A stretch of 60,095 nt of DNA from Microbacterium testaceum (GTDB lineage Bacteria; Actinomycetota; Actinomycetes; Actinomycetales; Microbacteriaceae). The notes beneath the pieces are model-generated. The model was given only the letters and a program-made list of their open reading frames with translations. It ran no database searches and had not been told where the DNA came from. This document shows positions 54,126-60,095 of this stretch, piece after piece. How positions within the stretch are numbered: the stretch's first letter is position 1; each line of letters starts with the position of its first letter. The position numbers and the translations under genes are program-made. The stretch spans positions 1-60,095 of the forward strand of contig NZ_LDRU01000026.1 of assembly GCF_001476285.1 (NCBI RefSeq), in the 5' to 3' direction.

Positions 54126-54893
54126 ATGACCGTCACCCGACTCCTGCTGGTCCGCCACGGCGAGAGCGAGGGCAACGTCGCGGCCTCGAGAGCGGAGCGC
54201 GAGGGTTCGCTCACGATCGACCTCGACGTCCGTGACGCCGACGTCCCGCTCTCGCCCACGGGGGAGGAGCAGGCGCGGGCGTTGCGCACATGGTGGGAGG
54301 GTGCCGGACCCATCGACGAGTACTGGGTCTCGCCGTACCTGCGCGCGCGACAGACGCTTGCGCTCGCGATCGACGACGCGGTGCTCTCGACCCGCACGCG
54401 CGTCGACGATCGGCTCCGCGACCGCGAGCTCGGCATCCTGGATCTGTTGACGTCGCGCGGGGTGCGGGAGTTCCACCCCGAAGAGGCGGCGCGGCGGCGC
54501 CACCTCGGCAAGTACTACCACCGGCCACCCGGGGGCGAGTCGTGGGCGGATGTCGCTCTGCGGCTGCGGTCGTTCCTCGGCGAGAACCTCGATCGCCCCG
54601 TCGACACCGTGATGGTCGTCGCGCACGACGCGGTCGTGATGCTCATCCTGGCCGTGCTGCTGCCCCTCGACGAGACCGAGCTGCTCGCGTTCGCCGCCGA
54701 GAACACCGTGCGCAACGCCTCGGTGACCGAGCTCGTCCGCGGTGGGCTCGTCCGCGGTGGGCTCGTCCGCGGTGGGCTCGTTCGGGGCGAGAACGGGTGG
54801 GAGCTCACGACCTTCTCGTCGGTCGAGCACCTCGCCGTCGAGGGCGCCGACATCACCGTCCACTCGGGAGAAGACGATGGCCTCGAGCACTGA
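54126..54893 (+). CDS. Histidine phosphatase (phosphoglycerate mutase-like)
   Basis: 255 residues from ATG 54126. The catalytic RHG motif is LLLVRHGESEGNVA (His near 10), with SPYLRARQTLALA near 80, an acid in DRELGILD and the second His in VMVVAHDAVVMLI near 165. It removes phosphate from a small molecule; members vary widely in substrate. A four-fold LVRGG repeat at about residues 203-222 is encoded by a 15-bp tandem repeat. It overlaps the NAD(P)H-hydrate dehydratase gene by 17 bases. The frame is open upstream through a GNAT remnant, which I exclude. Confidence 0.88.
   Translation: MTVTRLLLVRHGESEGNVAASRAEREGSLTIDLDVRDADVPLSPTGEEQARALRTWWEGAGPIDEYWVSPYLRARQTLALAIDDAVLSTRTRVDDRLRDRELGILDLLTSRGVREFHPEEAARRRHLGKYYHRPPGGESWADVALRLRSFLGENLDRPVDTVMVVAHDAVVMLILAVLLPLDETELLAFAAENTVRNASVTELVRGGLVRGGLVRGGLVRGENGWELTTFSSVEHLAVEGADITVHSGEDDGLEH
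54731..54790 (+). repeat. 15-bp tandem repeat inside the histidine phosphatase gene
   Basis: GCTCGTCCGCGGTGG occurs three times exactly (54731-54745, 54746-54760, 54761-54775) and once imperfectly (54776-54790). Each unit encodes LVRGG in the phosphatase frame, so copy changes keep the frame. Confidence 0.9.
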
Positions 54894-55710
54894 GAACGTC
54901 ACGCTGTCGCTGCTGCGCGAGTGGGGGCTCCCCGAGCCCGGCGGGTCGAAGAAGTCGCGCGGCCAGGTGGTCGTGGTGGGCGGGGCCACGCGTTCGCCGG
55001 GCGGCGTCCTGCTGTCCGCGGAGGCGACGTTGCGCGTGGGCGCGGGCCGCGTCGGTCTCGCCGTTCCCACCGATATCGCACCTCCCCTCGGACCGGCGAT
55101 GCCGGAGGCCGGCGTCTACGTGCTCCCGACCGGGTCGCACCCTCTCGACGAACACCTGCGATCCGCGGTCGAGTCCGCCGACGCCGTGCTCCTCGGGCCG
55201 GGTTTCGATGATCCGGATGCCACCCGCGCGGCGCTCCTCGCCGTCGCCGACGCGGACGTCGACAGGCTGGTGCTGGATGCCTTCGCGCTCGGCATCCTGC
55301 CCGATGTGGACCGCGGCATCCTGCCGGACGAGCTCCTCATCAACGCGAACGAAGAGGAAGCGGCGCTGCTGCTCGGGCGCGATCTGGGGGACGACCGCGT
55401 GGCCGATGTCCGCGAGATCGCCGAGCGTTTCTCGGCGGTGGTGCACTGCTTCGGTTCCGTCGCCGCCCCCGACGGGCGGGCGTGGCGAGCGGAACCCGGG
55501 GGCTCGGGCTTGGGGACGGCGGGCAGCGGCGATGTGCTGGCGGGAGCGATCGCCGGCTTCGCCGCCCTCGGCATGGAGCCGGAGCGAGCGGCGGTCTGGG
55601 GCGGCTGGACGCACGCGCGGGCCGGCGACCGGCTCACCGAGCGCGTCGGCATCGGGTTCCTCGCGCGCGATCTGCTGGCGGAGCTGACGGCGGTCGTTCA
55701 CGACAGCTGA
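54877..55710 (+). CDS. nnrD: ADP/ATP-dependent NAD(P)H-hydrate dehydratase
   Basis: 277 residues of ribokinase-like fold. GQVVVVGGATRSPGGVLLSAEATLRVGAGRV near 30-60, VLLGPGFDDP near 108, LINANEEEAALLL near 155 and the diagnostic GTAGSGDVLAGAIAG near 212 are present. It repairs hydrated NADH and NADPH. The NAXE epimerase domain often fused to it is absent. It shares its first 17 bases with the end of the histidine phosphatase gene. Confidence 0.93.
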   Translation: MASSTENVTLSLLREWGLPEPGGSKKSRGQVVVVGGATRSPGGVLLSAEATLRVGAGRVGLAVPTDIAPPLGPAMPEAGVYVLPTGSHPLDEHLRSAVESADAVLLGPGFDDPDATRAALLAVADADVDRLVLDAFALGILPDVDRGILPDELLINANEEEAALLLGRDLGDDRVADVREIAERFSAVVHCFGSVAAPDGRAWRAEPGGSGLGTAGSGDVLAGAIAGFAALGMEPERAAVWGGWTHARAGDRLTERVGIGFLARDLLAELTAVVHDS

Positions 55711-55794
55711 GCCGTCGACACGCACCTGCTGGGCGACGGACGCAACATCGAGGTAAAGCGCTGATCGCGCCCTGACGTTGCGTCGCCGCTGGTG

Positions 55795-56535
55795 TCAGAG
55801 CGTGCCCGCCGCCCCGGGGGCGTGCGCGCGGATCCGTGCGGCCGCAGCAGCCGCGGCGGTGTACTGAACGAGATGCCGGTGGCCGGGAATGCTCGACACC
55901 GATCCGACGGGTGCCCGCGCGGCGAGCCGCCGAACCCACCTCTCCCGCGCGATGGGGTCGGCGGCCCCGCGCAGCACGAGCAGGGGGACCGCCAGGAGCG
56001 CCACGCGCTCCTCGATCGGGTAGCGCACCATGTGACGCGCCTGCCGCGCGTACCAGAACGGCCCGCAGCGAAGGTAGTCGGTGAGCACGATCGCGTTGGC
56101 CCGGGGCGGTTCGAGTGCGGAGTCGCGCGCGAGCAGGAGAGCCTGTGTCACCGCACTGCGCCGTTCGTCGTCGGTCACGGGTCCGATGACCACGACCGCG
56201 CTCGCGAGATCCGGACGCTGCACGGCCGTCTCCACCACCCACTGGGCTCCCATCGAATGCCCGACGAGCACGGCCGCGCGCGCACCGAGATCATCGAGCA
56301 CCGTGCCGAGCGCTCGGGACATCGCGGCGATATCGGGGGAGGCCTTCGGCTTCCGAAGGCCGCCGAAACCGGGAAGGTCGATCGAGTGCACCTCGGCATC
56401 GCGTGCCAACTGCGCGTGAAGGCGGCTCAGGTATCGGTGGGACATCCCGATGCCGTGGACCAGGACGTAAACCGCGCTGTTCGGGCGCCGACTCGTCCAG
56501 GATCGGAAAGCGAGGCCGTCCACCGTGTGCATCAC
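55795..56535 (-). CDS. Alpha/beta hydrolase
   Basis: 246 residues. The oxyanion motif is VLVHGIGMSHRYL near 28, the nucleophile elbow is GHSMGAQWV (Ser near 93), the acid is probably after LVLRGAADPI and the His in IPGHRHLVQ near 220. It is a small cytoplasmic esterase/lipase-like enzyme; the substrate cannot be predicted. It is convergent with nnrD across an 84-base gap containing a loose GACGCAAC/GTTGCGTC inverted repeat. The start could be either of two adjacent ATGs. Confidence 0.87.
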   Translation of the reverse strand: MMHTVDGLAFRSWTSRRPNSAVYVLVHGIGMSHRYLSRLHAQLARDAEVHSIDLPGFGGLRKPKASPDIAAMSRALGTVLDDLGARAAVLVGHSMGAQWVVETAVQRPDLASAVVVIGPVTDDERRSAVTQALLLARDSALEPPRANAIVLTDYLRCGPFWYARQARHMVRYPIEERVALLAVPLLVLRGAADPIARERWVRRLAARAPVGSVSSIPGHRHLVQYTAAAAAAARIRAHAPGAAGTL

Positions 56536-56689
56536 GAGCGCGATCGTATGGTCGGCGCGATGGGGCTGGTCGAGGGTTGCGTGATCTCTGGCGGGCGTCG
56601 AGAGTTCCGGCGGTTACAGGGAGCGGACCTCGGCACGGGAAGCGATATCGACCGACGCACGTCCATCATCTCGGGAAGCGGGTCGTCGC

Positions 56690-57217
56690 TCAGAGGTCGA
56701 ACCCGAAGGCGCGCAGGTCGAGGAACCGCCCCGGTTCCACCTCGACCAGGTGCTCGCGCTCGGTGAGACGGCTGAAGCCGAGCTTGAGGTACAGGGCGTG
56801 CGCACCGATCATCTCGGGTCCGCTGTTCATCACGACGCGCCGAGCGCCCCGAGCGCGCGCGAGATCGATGACGTGACGGGTGAGGGCCTCGCCGACCCCG
56901 CGCCCTCGTGCTGCGGGAGCCACCGCGAGTTGGCGGAAGTCGAGCTCGCCCTCCCGGGCCAACGGCGACAGGCGCTCGCCGGGTCGTGGGACCCACACGG
57001 TGCCGACGATCTGCCCCGCGGCATCCAACGCGACCCACACCTCACCCTGCGCGAGCCGCCCGGCGACATCGGCGAGCGAGGCGAAGTAGCCCGCGGTGAG
57101 CCCGTCGTAGCTGTGGCGGTAGGCCTCGACGGTGACCCGGCCGGCTTCGGCGTGCTCGTGCGGCTCGACCGGGCGGATGGTCAGTGTCGATGGGGTCGCG
57201 GAGGTCATGGCATCCAT
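56690..57217 (-). CDS. GNAT family N-acetyltransferase
   Basis: 175 residues. The acetyl-CoA loop is FRQLAVAPAARGRGVGEALTRHVIDLAR near 95-120, and GAHALYLKLGFSRLTERE follows near 140. An internal ATG at codon 4 could be the true start. The substrate is unknown. The 154 bases between it and the hydrolase gene show nothing recognisable. Confidence 0.88.
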   Translation of the reverse strand: MDAMTSATPSTLTIRPVEPHEHAEAGRVTVEAYRHSYDGLTAGYFASLADVAGRLAQGEVWVALDAAGQIVGTVWVPRPGERLSPLAREGELDFRQLAVAPAARGRGVGEALTRHVIDLARARGARRVVMNSGPEMIGAHALYLKLGFSRLTEREHLVEVEPGRFLDLRAFGFDL

Positions 57218-57275
57218 TCTTCTCGGGCGTCGCGCGGTGTGGCCCGGTCGCGGACGACCGGGCCACGCGTCGCGT

Positions 57276-58277
57276 TCAGGACTTCGGGAGTCCCGGCGGG
57301 TTGATCTCGCTCTTGTCGACGCCCTCGGACTCGAGGCCCCACGCGTCGAGCACCTTGGCGTAGGTGCCGTCGGCGATGTACGCGTTCAGCACGATGCTGA
57401 CCGGTTCGATGAGGCCGTTGCCCTTCTTCGTCGCCGCGGCGATGTCGGCCGCGAGCGGCCAGCCGCCGGGGATGATGCCGACGAGTTTCGTCTCACCGGT
57501 CTCGCGTGCGGCCCAGGCTGCCGTGGCATTCGGGCCGAAGGTGGCGTCGACGCGGCCGGACTGCAGCGCAAGGGTGGCGGCGGCGTTGTCGTCGTAGTAG
57601 TTCAGCTCGGCGGGAGCCTTGCCCGCGGCGGTCAGCTCCTCATTCCACTTCAGCAGCACCTTCTCCTGGTTGGTGCCGGAGCCCACGACGATCTTCAGGC
57701 CCGAGATGTCGTCGGCCTCTTCGATCTTCGAGATCGGGCTGTCGGACCGGACGTAGAAGCCCAGCAGATCCTGGCGATAGCTGGCGAAGTCGTACAGCTC
57801 CTTGCGCTCCTCGGTGACCGTGACGTTCGAGGTGATGAGGTCGTACTTGCCCGATTGGATGCCGAGCGGCCAGTCGGCCCACGCCACCACGACGGGGTTG
57901 TACTCGAGGCCGAGTCCTTCGGCGATGAGCTCGCCGAAGTTGGGCTCGGTGCCGGCGACGTCGGTCGCGGCGGTGGTTCCCTCGGGCTGGTAGCTCAGCG
58001 GCGGGACGAACGCGCCGATCGCCACCGTGAGCTTGCCGGGCTCGATCGGCGTGAAGCCGCTCGCCTTCAGGGCGGCGACGGCCTCGGGCACGGCTTCCCC
58101 GGTGATGCGGGGGATCTCGCCGGTGTCGGGGTTGGCCCCGGTGGTCGCCGTGGGGTCGGCCGCCGCGACCGCGTCGGCGGGACGGTAGAGACCGATCGTG
58201 ACGCCGACGCCGACGACGGCGACGAGGGCCGCCGCGATCACGCCGACCGCGATGCCTTGTTTCTTGCTGAGGGCCAT
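57276..58277 (-). CDS. Polar amino acid ABC transporter substrate-binding protein
   Basis: 333 residues. An N-terminal hydrophobic stretch (about 9-30) acts as signal or membrane anchor; no lipobox Cys is present, so it is probably held by an uncleaved or non-lipid signal. The SBP_bac_3 domain shows FGELIAEGLGLEYNPVVVAWADWPLGIQSGKYDLITSNVTVTEERKELYDF, the usual ligand-site segment. It delivers an amino acid to the permease and ATPase encoded upstream in the same operon. Confidence 0.9.
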   Translation of the reverse strand: MALSKKQGIAVGVIAAALVAVVGVGVTIGLYRPADAVAAADPTATTGANPDTGEIPRITGEAVPEAVAALKASGFTPIEPGKLTVAIGAFVPPLSYQPEGTTAATDVAGTEPNFGELIAEGLGLEYNPVVVAWADWPLGIQSGKYDLITSNVTVTEERKELYDFASYRQDLLGFYVRSDSPISKIEEADDISGLKIVVGSGTNQEKVLLKWNEELTAAGKAPAELNYYDDNAAATLALQSGRVDATFGPNATAAWAARETGETKLVGIIPGGWPLAADIAAATKKGNGLIEPVSIVLNAYIADGTYAKVLDAWGLESEGVDKSEINPPGLPKS

Positions 58278-58325
58278 GCTGTGTCTCCTTGTGAGGGTGG
58301 GGATGGGCGCGCCTTGAGCGGCGGG

Positions 58326-59108
58326 TCAGCCGAGCACTTTCGCGAGGAACTCCCGCGTCCGCGCGTGCCGTGGCCGCTCGAGGACCTCCTGCGGCGTCCC
58401 CTGCTCGATGACGCGGCCCTGGTCGAGGAACACGACGCGGTCGGCGACCTCGCGGGCGAAGCCGATCTCGTGCGTGACGATCACGAGGGTCGTGCCGAGC
58501 TTCGCGAGATCGCGGATGACGTCGAGAACCTCCCCGACCAGTTCGGGATCGAGCGCGCTCGTCGGCTCGTCGAACAGAAGCACCTGAGGCTTGAGGGCCA
58601 GCGCCCGGGCGATCGCGACGCGCTGCTGCTGACCGCCCGAGAGCTGGCGCGGATACGCATCCGCCTTGTCACTCAGTCCCACGCGGTCGAGCAGACCGAG
58701 CGCGAGCTCGCGAGCGTTGTCCTTGCTTAGGCGCTTCAGGGCGACCGGTGCCTCGGTGACGTTCTCGAGCGCGGTCAGATGAGGGAAGAGGTGGAAGTTC
58801 TGGAACACGATCCCGACGCGCGTCCGGCGCTGCAGAATCTCGCGCTCGTGCAGCTCGTGCAGCTTGCCGTGCCGGAGCTCGTAGCCGATGAACTCGCCGT
58901 CGACCGTGACCGACCCGGCATCCACGCTCTCCAGGTGGTTGATCGTGCGCAGGAGGGTCGACTTGCCCGAGCCGCTCGGCCCGAGCAACGCGACGACCTC
59001 GCCGGGGTGGACGGTCAGGTCGATCCCCTTCAGTACCTCCACGCCGTGGAAGCTCTTGTGCACGTTGTGGATTTCGACGAGCCCGCGGCCGTCGGTGACG
59101 ACGCTCAC
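58326..59108 (-). CDS. Polar amino acid ABC transporter ATP-binding protein
   Basis: 260 residues from GTG 59108, which overlaps the permease stop (GTGA). Walker A GPSGSGKST near 46, signature LSGGQQQRVAIARAL near 150, Walker B VLLFDEPTSALDPELVGEV near 170 and switch His in VIVTHEIGFAREV. It is a GlnQ-type ATPase that powers amino acid uptake. A longer frame upstream would lie wholly within the permease gene. Confidence 0.94.
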   Translation of the reverse strand: MSVVTDGRGLVEIHNVHKSFHGVEVLKGIDLTVHPGEVVALLGPSGSGKSTLLRTINHLESVDAGSVTVDGEFIGYELRHGKLHELHEREILQRRTRVGIVFQNFHLFPHLTALENVTEAPVALKRLSKDNARELALGLLDRVGLSDKADAYPRQLSGGQQQRVAIARALALKPQVLLFDEPTSALDPELVGEVLDVIRDLAKLGTTLVIVTHEIGFAREVADRVVFLDQGRVIEQGTPQEVLERPRHARTREFLAKVLG

Positions 59109-60095
59109 GCGCGCACCCCCTTCGAGGAGGCCGGATGCTCGGCATCCGTCGCTCCCGGCGGGGCATCGCCGAGGCGCGCCCACTGCGTGCTCACCCAGCG
59201 GCGGGCGCGCTGCAACGGCGTCGGCGGCAGGGCACGGGCGGAGCCGCGGGCGTAGTGCCGCTCGATGTAGTACTGCGCGATGCTCAGGACGGTGGTGATG
59301 ATCGTGTACCAGACCACCGCGACCAGCAGCAGCGGGATCACGCGGCTGTTGCGGTTGTAGATCACCTGCACCGCGTAGAACAGCTCGGGGATCGCGATGA
59401 CGAAAACCACCGACGCGCCCTTCACCAGACCGATCACCTCATTCGTGGCGTTCGGGACGATCGAGCGCATCGCCTGCGGCAGGATGATGCGGAACAGGCG
59501 ACGGGATGCCGGGATGCCGAGGGCCGCCGCCGCCTCGTGCTGGCCGGGGTCGACCGAGACGAGCCCGCCGCGGATGATCTCGGCCGAGTACGCGGCCTGG
59601 TGCAGGCCGAGGCCGAGGATCGCGGCGGCGAAGGCGCTGACGAGCTGGACGGTGGGGAACTCCACGATCCAGAAATCCGTGGTGAACGGGGTGCCGAGAC
59701 CGAGCGTGGGATAGAGATAGCCGAGGTTGTACCAGACGATGATCTGCACGACGAGCGGCACCGACCGGAAGAACCAGATGTAGCCCCAGGCCACTCCGCT
59801 CAGCAGCGGAGAGGCCGAGAGACGGCCGAGGGCCAGGAGCGTGCCGAGCGCGAACCCGACGACCGCCGAGATCGCGGTGAGACCGAGGGTGTATCCGATG
59901 CCGATCAGCACCGGCTCGGCGAAGAAGTACTGCGCGAACGTGCCCCACATGTACCGGTCATTGGTGAAGAGGCTCCACACGAACTGCGCGACGACGAAGA
60001 GCAGCAGGGCGCTGAGGGTCCACCGCCACCAGTGGCGGGTGGGCACGACGGCGACGGTGCCGAGGTCGACTTTCTCGGCCGCCTGCGGCGCGGCG
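59105..60095 (-). CDS. Polar amino acid ABC transporter permease, 5' end outside window
   Basis: The visible part has about five hydrophobic helices and the EAA loop HQAAYSAEIIRGGLVSVDPGQHEAAAALGIPASRRLFRIILPQA, typical of HisMQ/GlnP permeases. GTG 60046 could be a start, but the frame stays open to the window edge (AEKVDLGTVAVVPTRHWW) with protein-like sequence and GC-ending codons, so the gene probably begins beyond it. It works with the ATPase and binding protein encoded downstream. Confidence 0.9.
   Translation of the reverse strand, partial: AAPQAAEKVDLGTVAVVPTRHWWRWTLSALLLFVVAQFVWSLFTNDRYMWGTFAQYFFAEPVLIGIGYTLGLTAISAVVGFALGTLLALGRLSASPLLSGVAWGYIWFFRSVPLVVQIIVWYNLGYLYPTLGLGTPFTTDFWIVEFPTVQLVSAFAAAILGLGLHQAAYSAEIIRGGLVSVDPGQHEAAAALGIPASRRLFRIILPQAMRSIVPNATNEVIGLVKGASVVFVIAIPELFYAVQVIYNRNSRVIPLLLVAVVWYTIITTVLSIAQYYIERHYARGSARALPPTPLQRARRWVSTQWARLGDAPPGATDAEHPASSKGVRA

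Noticed and set aside
54731..54790. Tandem repeat considered as a CRISPR or minisatellite outside genes
   Set aside because: It has no spacers and lies wholly inside an open, in-frame phosphatase gene.
55739..55784. GACGCAAC/GTTGCGTC inverted repeat between nnrD and the hydrolase as a terminator
   Set aside because: The arms are separated by 30 bases and there is no T-run; too loose to call.
56536..56689. Gap between hydrolase and GNAT genes searched for a small gene or RNA
   Set aside because: No start with ribosome site, no GC-ending codon pattern and no clear hairpin.

Overview
The window is high-GC actinobacterial DNA. GC-ending codons, four-base ATGA/GTGA gene overlaps, many GTG starts and the frequent word GGATGCC all suggest Microbacteriaceae, probably Microbacterium. 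That assignment is inferred, since no rRNA or other taxonomic marker is present. I see no tRNA, rRNA, transposase, phage gene or CRISPR array. It is accessory, catabolic chromosome made of modules, each carrying its own transporter and regulator.

Region 1 (1-11.25 kb): a minus-strand operon encodes an alpha/beta hydrolase, a BmpA-type nucleoside-like ABC importer, a nucleoside hydrolase, an AA_synth (DUF1185) protein and two SDR dehydrogenases. Opposite it run a GntR/FCD regulator, a NodB-fold deacetylase and an asparaginase. The two sides share one 34-bp segment holding a mirror-symmetric pair of overlapping promoters. The content suggests uptake and breakdown of a nucleoside-like or N-heterocyclic compound. 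SRPBCC and MarR genes follow.

Region 2 (12.3-26.5 kb): three LLM flavin-dependent monooxygenases, a FAD/NAD(P)-binding oxidoreductase, a GlcD-like oxidase, a complete oligopeptide-type ABC importer and an aminotransferase. Five copies and one half copy of a roughly 55-65 bp perfect or near-perfect palindrome lie between these genes and nowhere else that I could find.

Region 3 (27.3-36.3 kb): a full Nit1C-type nitrogen-starvation/cyanide cluster. It contains a radical SAM protein, a GNAT-AIR synthase fusion, the MSMEG_0572, Nit1, MSMEG_0570 and MSMEG_0569 families, a second nitrilase-fold protein that has lost its catalytic Glu and Cys, a glycosyltransferase and an AMP-dependent ligase.

Region 4 (36.3-49.4 kb): an arylacetonitrilase-like enzyme with a divergent AraC regulator; a mandelate-type operon (lactate/malate dehydrogenase-like enzyme, benzaldehyde dehydrogenase-like enzyme, benzoylformate decarboxylase, MHS transporter) with a divergent LysR; and a beta-glucoside PTS with a GH1 phospho-beta-glucosidase and a BglG antiterminator, preceded by a recognisable RAT/terminator switch. 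Regions 3 and 4 together could take an aromatic cyanogenic glucoside such as prunasin through mandelonitrile to benzoate while Nit1C handles cyanide. This is the main hypothesis offered here; it is inference from gene content.

Region 5 (49.6-60.1 kb): LuxR regulator, MFS transporter and amidase; GNAT enzymes and a GNAT remnant fused in frame to a histidine phosphatase; NAD(P)H-hydrate dehydratase; an alpha/beta hydrolase; and a polar amino acid ABC transporter running off the right edge.
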